Shown piece by piece: positions 42,720-51,836 of a stretch of 64,000 bases of DNA (position 1 is its first letter; every line of letters begins with the position of its first letter). The stretch spans positions 2,066,001-2,130,000 of the forward strand of contig NZ_QKWY01000001.1 in NCBI RefSeq assembly GCF_003248355.1, given 5' to 3'. A program made the position numbers and the translations under genes. Below the pieces are notes generated by a model. That model made no database searches and was not told the origin of the DNA. It saw only the letters and a list, made by a program, of their open reading frames with translations. The stretch comes from Streptomyces sp. AC1-42W (GTDB taxonomy: Bacteria; Actinomycetota; Actinomycetes; Streptomycetales; Streptomycetaceae).

Positions 42720-44129
42720 CTAGAGGTCGAAGTAGAGCTCGAACTCGTGGGGGTGCGGGCGGAGCTGGATCGGGGCGATCTCGTGGGTGCGCTTGTAGTC
42801 GATCCACGTCTCGATCAGGTCGGACGTGAAGACACCGCCGGCCTGGAGGTACTCGTTGTCCGCCTCCAGGGCGTCCAGGACGGCCGGCAGGGACGTCGGG
42901 ACCTGCTGGACGTTGGCGTGCTCCTCGGGAGCCAGCTCGTACAGGTCCTTGTCGATCGGCTCGGCGGGCTCGATCTTGTTCTTGATGCCGTCCAGGCCGG
43001 CCATCAGGAGGGCCGAGAACGCCAGGTACGGGTTGGACGACGGGTCCGGGGCGCGGAACTCGACGCGCTTGGCCTTCGGGTTGGAGCCCGTGATCGGGAT
43101 ACGCATCGCGGCGGAACGGTTGCGCTGCGAGTACACCATGTTGACCGGCGCCTCGAAGCCCGGCACCAGGCGGTGGTAGGAGTTCACCGTCGGGTTGGTG
43201 AAGGCCAGCAGCGACGGGGCGTGCTTCAGGATGCCGCCGATGTAGTAGCGGGCGGTGTCCGAGAGGCCCGCGTAGCCCTGCTCGTCGTAGAACAGCGGGT
43301 CGCCGCCGGCCCACAGGGACTGGTGGACGTGCATGCCCGAGCCGTTGTCGCCGAAGATCGGCTTCGGCATGAAGGTCGCGGTCTTACCGTTGCGCCAGGC
43401 GACGTTCTTCACGATGTACTTGAAGAGCATCAGGTCGTCGGCCGCGGCGAGCAGCGTGTTGAACTTGTAGTTGATCTCCGCCTGGCCGCCGGTGCCGACC
43501 TCGTGGTGCTGGCGCTCGATCTGCAGACCGCTCTCCTCCAGCACCAGGGACATCTCGGCGCGCAGGTCGGCGAAGTGGTCGACCGGGGAGACCGGGAAGT
43601 AGCCGCCCTTGTACCGGACCTTGTAGCCGCGGTTGTTCTCCAGCGCGCCGGTGTTCCAGGCGCCGGCCTCGGAGTCGATGTGGTAGAAGCTCTCGTTCGC
43701 CGACGTCTGGAACCGGACGTTGTCGAAGACGTAGAACTCGGCCTCCGGGCCGAAGTACGCGGTGTCGGCGATCCCGGTCGAGGCGAGGTACGCCTCGGCC
43801 TTCTTCGCCACGTTCCGCGGGTCGCGGCTGTACTGCTCGCCGGTGATCGGGTCGTGGATGAAGAAGTTGATGTTGACCGTCTTGTCGCGGCGGAACGGGT
43901 CGACGCGGGCGGTCGACAGGTCCGCGCGCAGCGACATGTCGGACTCGTGGATGGCCTGGAAGCCGCGGATCGAGGAGCCGTCGAAGGCCAGCTCCTCCGC
44001 CGGGTCGAAGGTCGCCGCCGGGACGGTGACGTGCTGCATCACGCCGGGCAGGTCGCAGAACCGGACGTCGATGAACTTGACGTCATTGTCGGCGATGAAC
44101 TTCTTCGCGTCGTCGGCGTTCTGGAACAT
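42720..44129 (-). CDS. glnA: Glutamine synthetase type I
   Basis: A 469-residue enzyme with ATG at 44129 after GGAGGAG. All five GS signatures are present, including [35 protein letters not shown] and [20 protein letters not shown]. The adenylylation Tyr is in [13 protein letters not shown], so GlnE can switch it off. It is the main ammonia-assimilating enzyme. GlnR boxes lie about 100-135 bases upstream. The enzyme is complete, with no sign of damage from the accessory island on its 3' side. Confidence 0.97.
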   Translation of the reverse strand: MFQNADDAKKFIADNDVKFIDVRFCDLPGVMQHVTVPAATFDPAEELAFDGSSIRGFQAIHESDMSLRADLSTARVDPFRRDKTVNINFFIHDPITGEQYSRDPRNVAKKAEAYLASTGIADTAYFGPEAEFYVFDNVRFQTSANESFYHIDSEAGAWNTGALENNRGYKVRYKGGYFPVSPVDHFADLRAEMSLVLEESGLQIERQHHEVGTGGQAEINYKFNTLLAAADDLMLFKYIVKNVAWRNGKTATFMPKPIFGDNGSGMHVHQSLWAGGDPLFYDEQGYAGLSDTARYYIGGILKHAPSLLAFTNPTVNSYHRLVPGFEAPVNMVYSQRNRSAAMRIPITGSNPKAKRVEFRAPDPSSNPYLAFSALLMAGLDGIKNKIEPAEPIDKDLYELAPEEHANVQQVPTSLPAVLDALEADNEYLQAGGVFTSDLIETWIDYKRTHEIAPIQLRPHPHEFELYFDL

Positions 44130-44226
44130 CCAACTCCTCCTACTCCCGGCCCGGGGAGGGGTCGGGGTTGCAGCTCGTTGTGGCCAGTGCGGTGGCACAC
44201 GCTGGACCCGACCATAGGCAGACCGG

Positions 44227-44264
44227 ATTTCTCAAGCATGACCCATTTGTTTCGCGGAAGTTAA
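44227..44264 (-). promoter_or_regulatory. GlnR binding boxes upstream of glnA
   Basis: On the minus strand the site reads TTAAC-N6-GAAAC-N6-GTCAT-N6-GAAAT from 44264 down to 44227, an excellent match to two adjoining GlnR boxes (gTnAc-N6-GaAAc, 11-base spacing). It is better conserved than the glnII site. Confidence 0.88.
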
Positions 44265-44337
44265 CCGGCGCGGGTGCTGCGGGCCGTGTTCGCCCCCACG
44301 GGCGAAGGCGTGCGGCCCGGCGCAGTACCGTGGTCGG

Positions 44338-44805
44338 GTGGACAACAGGCAAGCAATCGGATCGTGGCTCTCGGGGCCGCGCGCGGCCGCCGAGGAGATG
44401 GGCGCCGACTTCGGATACCGGGGAAAGCGGCTCGGCCTCCCCGAGGAGGGGCCCGGCGCCATCGCCCCGCTCGGCCGGCGCTTCGGAGCCCTCTTCATCG
44501 ACTGGGCGCTGTGCATGCTGATCGCATACGGCCTGATCGCGCGCGGTGACCAGCAGACGGCGGGGAACTGGGCGCTCGCCGTCTTCCTCGTGATGAGCGT
44601 GCTCACCGTCGGCACGATCGGCTGCACCCCCGGCAAGCGCCTCATGGGCGTCCGCGTCATCGCCGAGGACGGCGGCCGCCTCGGCCCCGTCCGCGTGCTT
44701 CTGCGCAGCGTGCTGCTCTGCCTGGCCATCCCGGCGCTCGTCTGGGACCGCGACGGCCGCGGCCTCCACGACCGCCTGGCCCGAGCCGTACAGATCCGCG
44801 CCTGA
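44338..44805 (+). CDS. RDD-family membrane protein
   Basis: A 155-residue protein from GTG 44338. The RDD domain has its Arg in LGRRFGALFIDWALCMLIAY, followed by helices through VFLVMSVLTVGTIGCTPGKR and LRSVLLCLAIPALVWDRDGR, ending HDRLARAVQIRA. These four-helix proteins are of uncertain role; some act in Na+/H+ exchange. It is divergent from glnA, so the GlnR boxes lie in its upstream region as well. Downstream sits the integrase. Confidence 0.9.
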   Translation: MDNRQAIGSWLSGPRAAAEEMGADFGYRGKRLGLPEEGPGAIAPLGRRFGALFIDWALCMLIAYGLIARGDQQTAGNWALAVFLVMSVLTVGTIGCTPGKRLMGVRVIAEDGGRLGPVRVLLRSVLLCLAIPALVWDRDGRGLHDRLARAVQIRA

Positions 44806-44947
44806 CCCGTACCCGTACACACGCATTTTCTGCACGTTCGATGCGGTTGGAGCGGCGGTACGCCGCCCCCGGCGACCGGCCGGCCCGAGTTGCTCGTGGT
44901 CTTCCCCCCAGCGGCATGGAACATCCGCCAGGAACCGGAGGACTGAC

Positions 44948-46912
44948 ATGCGGGAGTCTGTCATGTCTGCAATCAGCGTCACAGCCCAGGCTCCGGCCGG
45001 AGTCCCGCTCCGGGCCGTCGACTATCTGCGTGTTTCGACCGCAGAGCAGGCAAAGGGCTACGGGATCGCCTACACGGGCAGGCGGACCGCAGCGTATGCC
45101 GCAGGCAAGGGCTGGGCTCACGTCGGGACGTTCGTGGACGAGTCTGCACCGGGTACCCGTCCCTGGAGGCTCCGTGACGGGGCGGCGAGGCTCATGGAAC
45201 TCGCCGCGCGGGAGCCGCGTCCGTTCGACTTGGTCTGCGTCTACGAGACCCGCGCCATCGGCCGGCAGAAGCGGGTCTTCTGGGAATGGGTCTGGAGCCT
45301 TCAAGACCTGGGGGTCTTCGTCGCCGTTGTCGACCAGGACATCGACAACACCACCGAAGCGGGCGAGTCCCGCATGCGTGACGAGGCCGAGGACGCGTTC
45401 AAGGAGCTTGCCAAGATCCGCAGGCGAGTTCAGGGCGGTATCCAGGAAAAGGCGGAAGCCGGGGGCTTCCCCGGTGGACAGGCCCGCTACGGCTATCGCA
45501 TCGCCAATCAGGGAATCAAGGGCGAGCAGCGGCTTGTGCTCGACGTCTGCGACGGGGGAGAGGCGTGCACCCGCACCGACCCCTGCGAAGCCGTCCACGA
45601 GGCCGACGTGCTCCGAGAGGCGCGCCGTGCCGCCGTGCGGTTCAAGAGGAACTGGGAGAAAGTCGCTCTCCACTTGAACGCGGAAGGGCTCTTCACTCGC
45701 TCGGGCAAGCCGTGGAGCGGCCCCAATATCCGGGGGCGCCTCACGGACGAGGATCTCCTGAGTGCCCGATTCGTCTTCCGAAGCGGGAAGAACGGCGCAC
45801 AGATCGGTCCGGACGGCCTTCCGCTCTGGGGCGCGTCCGTCACTCTGCACGTGCCGCCCGTGTTCACTCCGGACGAGGTGTCGGAGCTGCGGGGCGCGAA
45901 GGGCAGAACCTTTCGCCGGAACCCGGTCCGCCGACGGGCGTACCCACTCTCCACTCGCCTGCTGAGCCCTTGCGGTCACCACTACGTGGGCAGCAGCCCC
46001 CACGAGAACGAGAGCGTGCACTACGTCTGCAACGGCAAGAGGCCGGAGTACGCCGGTGCCGCGACATGCTCCTGCTCCCAGATCTTTGCTCAGGGCGTCG
46101 AGGAATGGGTGTGGGGCCATGTCTGTGCACTGTTCGGCGGCGGAACGGGGCTGGTGAGCACCGGTGCCGCGTCGAAGGTCGACTATTCCGCACGCCTGGC
46201 GTCGCTGGACCGGAAGATCGCCGAGCGGTACGACATCATCCGGGGCCTTCTCGGCGGCCTTCCTGAAACCGTTGCGGAGAGCAGTCTCCGTCCCCTTTTC
46301 GCGGAGCTGGAGCAGCTGCGGGGAGAAAGGGATGAGATCGCTCTTTGGCGGTCGGAGGCTCAGGAGGCCGAGCAGGGAGCGGAGGTGGGCCAAGGCGCGG
46401 TGCTGTCCGCGCACGGGTGCCTGGAGCATTTCACCAAGGAACAGCAGGGTGAGTGGCTCGGCCTGCTGGGTATTACGGTGAGGGTGCTGGAGAATCCGCC
46501 GGCGATGCGCCGAGGGCTCGGCTGCCCGATCGGTGAGTGGTTCCGGGAGCGGGGGAGGGACGTGCCCGCCCTGTCCGACGAGGTGTGGCGGCGGATCGCG
46601 GAAGCGGAAGGCTTCGCCCACGGCGGCCTGGTGCCGCGCCAGGCGGGCGGACCGGCTCCGAGAACAGTTCTCGAGGTCTTCCTCGCAAAAGCGCTCACCG
46701 GAGCGTCGTGGCCGGTCCTGGAGGCCGAAGCCGGCTTCAAGGGGCTCATCGGCCACTGGAACCGATGGAGCAGGCAGGGCCGCTGGGAGCGCGTCATGGA
46801 GATCATGAAGCACAGTGACGGGGCGCCACCGGCGCCCCGTCACAGGCTTCCCAAGATGCGGATGACAGGCGAGGTACGGCCTGGAGTGGTTCTCGCTGAA
46901 AGTGGTGACTAG
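44948..46912 (+). CDS. Large serine integrase
   Basis: A 654-residue serine recombinase from ATG 44948 (GGAGG seven bases upstream; second ATG at 44963). The catalytic Ser30 is in VDYLRVSTAEQAKGYG, with RAIGRQKRVFWEWVW in the resolvase core. A recombinase domain (GFPGGQARYGYRIANQGIKG) and a zinc ribbon (SPCGHHYVG ... HYVCNGKRP ... CSCSQ) follow, then a coiled coil and C-terminal extension. No excisionase, replication or phage genes accompany it. It lies between two convergent core genes, and its TAG shares CTAG with the stop of DUF4191. It is either a relic of an integrated element or a solitary recombinase. Confidence 0.93.
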   Translation: MRESVMSAISVTAQAPAGVPLRAVDYLRVSTAEQAKGYGIAYTGRRTAAYAAGKGWAHVGTFVDESAPGTRPWRLRDGAARLMELAAREPRPFDLVCVYETRAIGRQKRVFWEWVWSLQDLGVFVAVVDQDIDNTTEAGESRMRDEAEDAFKELAKIRRRVQGGIQEKAEAGGFPGGQARYGYRIANQGIKGEQRLVLDVCDGGEACTRTDPCEAVHEADVLREARRAAVRFKRNWEKVALHLNAEGLFTRSGKPWSGPNIRGRLTDEDLLSARFVFRSGKNGAQIGPDGLPLWGASVTLHVPPVFTPDEVSELRGAKGRTFRRNPVRRRAYPLSTRLLSPCGHHYVGSSPHENESVHYVCNGKRPEYAGAATCSCSQIFAQGVEEWVWGHVCALFGGGTGLVSTGAASKVDYSARLASLDRKIAERYDIIRGLLGGLPETVAESSLRPLFAELEQLRGERDEIALWRSEAQEAEQGAEVGQGAVLSAHGCLEHFTKEQQGEWLGLLGITVRVLENPPAMRRGLGCPIGEWFRERGRDVPALSDEVWRRIAEAEGFAHGGLVPRQAGGPAPRTVLEVFLAKALTGASWPVLEAEAGFKGLIGHWNRWSRQGRWERVMEIMKHSDGAPPAPRHRLPKMRMTGEVRPGVVLAESGD

Positions 46913-47619
46913 CGCGCACGCGGCGGGCGCCCGGCGCCACCGCGGCCGGGGAGGGGCCCCTTCGGGAGGGGCATGTTGCTCATCAGGTCGCCCATCGCGC
47001 GCAGGCGGTCGTTGGCGGCCGTGACCTGCGGGCCGGTCAGCACGCGGGGCATCTTCAGCATCTTGGTGCGCACCTTCTTGAGGGGCACCTGGCCCTCGCC
47101 GTTGCCGACGATGATGTCGTGGACCGGGACGTCGACCACGATCCGGGCCATCTTCTTCTTCTCGGCCGCGAGCAGGCTCTTCACCCGGTTCGGGTTGCCC
47201 TCGGCGACCAGCACGATGCCCGCCTTGCCCACGGCGCGGTGGACGACGTCCTGGTTGCGGTTCATCGCGACCGCGGGGGTGGTCGTCCAGCCCCGGCCGA
47301 CCCGGTCGAGCACCGCGGCGGCGGCGCCCGGCTGGCCCTCCATCTGCCCGAAGGCGGCGCGCTCGGCGCGGCGCCCGAAGATGATCGCCATCGCGAGGAG
47401 GGCGAGCACGAACCCGAGGATGCCCAGGTAGACCGGGTGATCGATCAGGAAACCGATCGCGAGGATCACACCGAAGGTGACGATTCCCACACCCGCGACC
47501 ACAAGACCGATCTTGGAGTCGGTCCGCTTGGTCATCTTGTAGGTCAGAGCGATCTGCTTGAGCCGCCCCGCGTTCTCGGCGCTGTCCGCGCCTTCAGTGG
47601 TTTTTGCCTTCCTCGCCAT
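46909..47619 (-). CDS. DUF4191 membrane protein
   Basis: A 236-residue conserved actinobacterial protein with ATG at 47619. Two adjacent membrane helices (IGLVVAGVGIVTFGVILAIG; VYLGILGFVLALLAMAIIFG) are followed by a cytoplasmic domain (GRRAERAAFGQMEGQPGAAA; IVLVAEGNPNRVKSLLAAEK). The C-terminus is Gly/Pro/Arg-rich and ends exactly where the integrase gene ends. It is usually next to lipA in Streptomyces. Function unknown. Confidence 0.9.
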   Translation of the reverse strand: MARKAKTTEGADSAENAGRLKQIALTYKMTKRTDSKIGLVVAGVGIVTFGVILAIGFLIDHPVYLGILGFVLALLAMAIIFGRRAERAAFGQMEGQPGAAAAVLDRVGRGWTTTPAVAMNRNQDVVHRAVGKAGIVLVAEGNPNRVKSLLAAEKKKMARIVVDVPVHDIIVGNGEGQVPLKKVRTKMLKMPRVLTGPQVTAANDRLRAMGDLMSNMPLPKGPLPGRGGAGRPPRAR

Positions 47620-47629
47620 GCAATGAAGT

Positions 47630-47845
47630 TTACGTGGCCCGCGAGCGGCGGGCCGCCGCGGCCTCCCGTTGCGGTACGTAGCCGGACTCCGCCCGGTCCT
47701 CGGCCCGGCGGCGGTCCGCCAGGACGGCCGTCCATGCGTTGCGGCGGGCCGTGCGCTGGCCGCGGCCGAGCAGCAGCGACTCGACGGCGCGGAGGGCACC
47801 GGTGACGGTCGGGATGACGGTGGCGCGTACCGGCGCGGCCTGCAT
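47630..47845 (-). CDS. Small basic conserved protein
   Basis: A 71-residue, Arg/Ala-rich protein, 10 bases upstream of DUF4191 on the same strand. It has a central helix (TGALRAVESLLLGRGQRTAR) and no known domain. Its position between lipA and DUF4191 is conserved in Streptomyces as I recall. Function unknown. Confidence 0.6.
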   Translation of the reverse strand: MQAAPVRATVIPTVTGALRAVESLLLGRGQRTARRNAWTAVLADRRRAEDRAESGYVPQREAAAARRSRAT

Positions 47846-48028
47846 CGTGGAAGTCCCCTCGGAACGAAGTGCGGGTGCCTGTGTCCAGGGTCACCAGTGG
47901 GCGTTACCGGCGCATGACCGCACGGTCACACACCCATGAAACCTCGGTACGCGCCCCGCGCACCCCGGCGCGGTCCGTCCGCGCGGTCACGCGGACGGAC
48001 CGCCCGGGACACGGGCCCCGGAACGCGC

Positions 48029-48991
48029 CTACGCGGACCGCGCCGCGACCTGCGCCTCGCGCCGGTCCATCGCCTGCTGGAACAGCCGGCCGGCGCGGTA
48101 CGAGGAGCGGACCAGCGGCCCGGACATGACGCCCGAGTACCCGATCGCGTCGGCCTCGTCCTTCAGCTCCACGAACTCGTGCGGCTTCACCCAGCGCTCG
48201 ACGGGGTGGTGGCGCACCGACGGCCGCAGGTACTGCGTGATCGTGATGAGCTCGCAGCCCGCCTCGTACAGGTCCCGCAGCGCCTCGCTGACCTCTTCGC
48301 GGGTCTCGCCCATGCCGAGGATCAGGTTGGACTTGGTCACCAGGCCGGCCTCGCGGGCGCGGGTGATGACCTCCAGGGAACGCTCGTAGCGGAAGCCGGG
48401 GCGGATGCGCTTGAAGATGCGCGGCACCGTCTCCACGTTGTGCGCGAGGACCTCGGGGCGGGCGGAGAAGACCTCCGCGAGCTGGGCGGGCTCGGCGTTG
48501 AAGTCGGGGATCAGCAGCTCGACCTTGGTGCGGCCGGCCTCCCGGTCCGCCGTCTGCGCGTGGATCTGGCGCACGGTCTCCGCGTAGAGCCAGGAGCCGC
48601 CGTCCTCCAGGTCGTCGCGGGCGACGCCGGTGATCGTGGCGTAGTTCAGGTCCATCGTGACGACCGACTCGCCGACGCGGCGGGGCTCGTCCCGGTCCAG
48701 CGCCTGCGGCTTGCCCGTGTCGATCTGGCAGAAGTCACAGCGCCGGGTGCACTGGTCGCCGCCGATGAGGAACGTGGCCTCGCGGTCCTCCCAGCACTCG
48801 AAGATGTTGGGGCAGCCGGCCTCCTGGCACACCGTGTGCAGACCCTCGCTCTTGACGAGTTTCTGCAGCTGGTTGTACTCGGGGCCCATCTTCGCCCGGG
48901 TCTTGATCCACTCGGGCTTGCGCTCGATGGGGGTCTGGCTGTTCCGGACCTCAAGGCGCAGCATCTTGCGCCCGTCAGGTGCGACAGACAC
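48029..48991 (-). CDS. lipA: Lipoyl synthase
   Basis: A 320-residue radical SAM enzyme. GTG 48991 is chosen because AAGGGGAG lies seven bases upstream and the family starts close to [20 protein letters not shown]; an ATG at 49060 would add 23 unusual residues. Both iron-sulfur motifs are present: [12 protein letters not shown] (auxiliary cluster) and CTRRCDFC (SAM cluster), with GGDQ before the latter. It inserts two sulfur atoms into octanoyl-protein made by LipB, encoded upstream. Confidence 0.96.
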   Translation of the reverse strand: MSVAPDGRKMLRLEVRNSQTPIERKPEWIKTRAKMGPEYNQLQKLVKSEGLHTVCQEAGCPNIFECWEDREATFLIGGDQCTRRCDFCQIDTGKPQALDRDEPRRVGESVVTMDLNYATITGVARDDLEDGGSWLYAETVRQIHAQTADREAGRTKVELLIPDFNAEPAQLAEVFSARPEVLAHNVETVPRIFKRIRPGFRYERSLEVITRAREAGLVTKSNLILGMGETREEVSEALRDLYEAGCELITITQYLRPSVRHHPVERWVKPHEFVELKDEADAIGYSGVMSGPLVRSSYRAGRLFQQAMDRREAQVAARSA

Positions 48992-49123
48992 TCCGGCACT
49001 CCCCTTTGCTTTCACTGCATTGGATTCTTCGGCGAACACCAGGGTACGCCCGTAGTTCATTCGGCTTTACGTCTGCCCAACCTGTGGCAGGTGGGGCCTA
49101 TTCCCGGCGATGTGTTCCGTGGG

Positions 49124-49936
49124 TCACGCCGTGGCCATGGCGTCGTCGGGCCGCGCGATCGTCCGGGGGGCCGGTTCGGCGTTCTCCAGGATGTCCTTCA
49201 GGTGCTTCTCGACGACCGGGAGGACCTCGGCGATGGTGATGTCGCGGCCCAGTTCGTAGCCGAGCGAGGTGACCCCGGCGTCGCGGATGCCGCAGGGCAC
49301 GATCCGGTCGAACCAGGTGTTGTCGGGGTTCACGTTGAACGCGAAGCCGTGCATGGTGACGCCCTTGGCGACCCGGATGCCGATCGCCGCCAGCTTGCGG
49401 TCCTCGCGGCGCTGCCCGGCGTTGGACGGGGCGTAGTCCGGGCCGTTGAGCCGGGGGTCGAACTCCTCGTCCCGCAGCCGCGGGTCGAAGTCCAGCGTCA
49501 GGCCGCCGACCGCGGGGCGCTCCTCGACCGGGTCGCCCAGGACCCAGACGCCGCTGCGGCCCTCCACCCGGCTGGTCGCGACGCCGAACTCGGCGGCGGT
49601 ACGGATCAGCGCCTCCTCCAGGCGGCGCACGTGCGCGACGACGTCCACCGGGCGCGGGAGCTTCTGGATCGGGTAGCCGACGAGCTGGCCGGGGCCGTGC
49701 CAGGTGATCTTGCCGCCCCGGTCCACGTCGATGACGGGGGTGCCGTCGAGGGGGCGCTCGCTGTCCTCGGTGCGCCGGCCGGCGGTGTAGACGGGCGGGT
49801 GCTCCAGGAGCAGGCAGGTGTCGGGGACGGTGTCCTCGAACCGGGCCGCGTGCACCTCGCGCTGCTTCTGCCAGGCCTCCTGGTAGTCGACGGCGTTCTC
49901 GCCGAAACCCATGTGGACGAACCGGAGCTCAGTCAC
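49124..49936 (-). CDS. lipB: Octanoyl-ACP:protein octanoyltransferase
   Basis: A 270-residue protein from GTG 49936 with GAGGAGAGAGG upstream; the frame extends 35 codons more, without a better start. Motifs are [37 protein letters not shown] with the active-site Lys, and [20 protein letters not shown]. It transfers octanoate from ACP to lipoyl domains, including the E2 encoded at 60228-61985. lipA follows after 132 bases. Confidence 0.95.
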   Translation of the reverse strand: MTELRFVHMGFGENAVDYQEAWQKQREVHAARFEDTVPDTCLLLEHPPVYTAGRRTEDSERPLDGTPVIDVDRGGKITWHGPGQLVGYPIQKLPRPVDVVAHVRRLEEALIRTAAEFGVATSRVEGRSGVWVLGDPVEERPAVGGLTLDFDPRLRDEEFDPRLNGPDYAPSNAGQRREDRKLAAIGIRVAKGVTMHGFAFNVNPDNTWFDRIVPCGIRDAGVTSLGYELGRDITIAEVLPVVEKHLKDILENAEPAPRTIARPDDAMATA

Positions 49937-50232
49937 GGCAGCAGCCTCTCTCCTCGCGGCGGCGTGGGCCGGAGGATTTCCCCGGTACCGCGTCACCCTG
50001 CACGAATCGCGCCCGGGCCTTTCGTGAAAGACCCCGGCCACTGTACGACCGGCGGCGACGCGGCGGCCCGGCAGGTCTTCCCGTCAGCGCCGTCCACAAT
50101 CCTCACACGATCGGATGAATGTGGAGCGAACGGTGCTGTCGCTGCCGCGCCGAGGGCTAAATTCGCGCCGTTCGTCAGAGGAGGCCCAGAGGGCTGCCCG
50201 CCCGGCCCCGAAGGCAGGAGACCCTACAGCTG

Positions 50233-51828
50233 ATGTCGGAACGACCACCGCAGCGCACCCCCAACCGTCGGCTCGCCTCACTCATCACCGAGGCCGGATT
50301 CTCCAACGCCGGCCTCGCCCGCCGGGTGGATCAGCTCGGCCTCGAACACGGCCTCGACCTGCGGTACGACAAGACCTCGGTCACCCGCTGGCTGCGTGGC
50401 CAGCAGCCCCGGGGCACCACCCCCGCGCTGATCGCCGAGGTCTTCACCCGCCGCCTCGGCCGCCGGCTCTCCGCCCAGGACCTCGGGCTCGACGCCTGCG
50501 CCCCGGTGTACGCGGGCCTGGAGTTCGCCGCCACCCCGGCCGAGGCGGTGGACATCGTCAGCGGGCTGTGGCGCAAGGACTCCGGCAGCCAGACGGAGCT
50601 GCGGAAGATCGCCTTCACCCCGGCCGGGCTCGTCGTGCCCAGCCGGGACTGGCTGATCGGCCGCGCCGACGAGTGGGTCGCCCGCCCCGCGCCCGCCGCC
50701 CCCGGCCGGACCGGCGCCCCGAGGCCGCCCGCCGCCCCCGCCCCGTACCCGCCGCACGGCGCCGCCCCGGTCGTCCCCGAGCAGGGCGGCGCGCCCGGTC
50801 CGGGCGGCGGGCGGCACGGCGTGCGGGGGCCGGTCCCGTCGCGGCCCGGCGGGGCCCCCGCGCCGCCCGGCGCCCCGGCCGGCGCGGGCGTGCCCCGCCA
50901 GCGGCAGACCGAGCGGGGCTCCGGCCTCCGGGTCGGCGAGGGGGACGTCGCCGCGCTCCGGTCGGTCGCCGAACTGTTCCGCACCCTGGACCACGCCTAC
51001 GGCGGCGGGCACGCCCGGCAGGCCCTCGTGCGGTATCTGGAGCACGAGACGGAGCCGATGCTGCGCGGCACGTACGGGGAGGCGACCGGGCGGCGGCTGT
51101 TCGCGGCGGCCGCCGATCTGACCAGGCTGGCCGGCTGGACCTCGTACGACATCGCGGCGCACGGCCTCGCCCAGCGCTACTTCGTCCAGGCGCTGCGGCT
51201 CTCGCAGGCGGCCGGTGACCGGGCCTACGGCAGCTACGTCCTGATCACCATGAGCCGGCAGGCGGTGTATCTCGCGCACGGCCGGGAAGCGGTCCAGCTG
51301 GCGCGGGTGGCCCAGCAGGGCATCGGATCGGCCGCGCCCCACACGGTCCTCGCCCTGCTGCACGCGGTGGAGGCGCGCGGGCACGCGGTGCTCGGCGACG
51401 CCAAGGCGTGCACGGCCTCCCTCGCGCGGGCCGAGCGCGCCCTGGAGACCGCCCGCCCCGGCGACGACGTGCCGCACTGGGCGCGCCACTTCGACGAGGC
51501 GCAGCTCGCCGACGAGTTCGGGCACTGCCACCGCGACCTCCAGCAGTACCGGACCGCCGCCCAGTACGCCGAGCGCGCGCTCCAGCTGCGGGCCCCCGCG
51601 TACGCCCGCAGCCGGCTGTTCTGCCGGGTGGTGCTGGCCTCCGCCCGGCTGGGGCTCGGGGAGCTGGACCAGGCGTGCCGGCTGGGGGCGGAGGCCGCCC
51701 AGCAGGCCGCCGAGATGCGTTCCGTGCGCGCCGCGGAGTACGTACGGGACTTCGAGCGCAGGCTGGAGCCCTTCCGGGACGCCGCCGCCGTCCGCGGCTA
51801 CCGCGAGCGGGTGGCGGCGCTGGGCTGA
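50233..51828 (+). CDS. TPR-type regulatory protein (NsdA-like)
   Basis: A 531-residue protein. The N-terminus is an XRE-like DNA-binding segment (NAGLARRVDQLGLEHGLDLR, then SVTRWLRGQQPRGTTPALIA). A Pro/Ala linker of about 90 residues is followed by TPR-like helices (AHGLAQRYFVQALRLSQAAG; DDVPHWARHFDEAQLADEFG). Such proteins in Streptomyces control sporulation or antibiotics. Its upstream gap of 296 bases to lipB carries no gene I can support. Resemblance to NsdA is from domain layout only. Confidence 0.8.
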   Translation: MSERPPQRTPNRRLASLITEAGFSNAGLARRVDQLGLEHGLDLRYDKTSVTRWLRGQQPRGTTPALIAEVFTRRLGRRLSAQDLGLDACAPVYAGLEFAATPAEAVDIVSGLWRKDSGSQTELRKIAFTPAGLVVPSRDWLIGRADEWVARPAPAAPGRTGAPRPPAAPAPYPPHGAAPVVPEQGGAPGPGGGRHGVRGPVPSRPGGAPAPPGAPAGAGVPRQRQTERGSGLRVGEGDVAALRSVAELFRTLDHAYGGGHARQALVRYLEHETEPMLRGTYGEATGRRLFAAAADLTRLAGWTSYDIAAHGLAQRYFVQALRLSQAAGDRAYGSYVLITMSRQAVYLAHGREAVQLARVAQQGIGSAAPHTVLALLHAVEARGHAVLGDAKACTASLARAERALETARPGDDVPHWARHFDEAQLADEFGHCHRDLQQYRTAAQYAERALQLRAPAYARSRLFCRVVLASARLGLGELDQACRLGAEAAQQAAEMRSVRAAEYVRDFERRLEPFRDAAAVRGYRERVAALG

Positions 51829-51836
51829 GCCGCCGG

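Noticed and set aside
44806..46912. attL/attR repeats around the serine integrase
   Set aside because: I compared the flanks by eye and found no convincing direct repeat.
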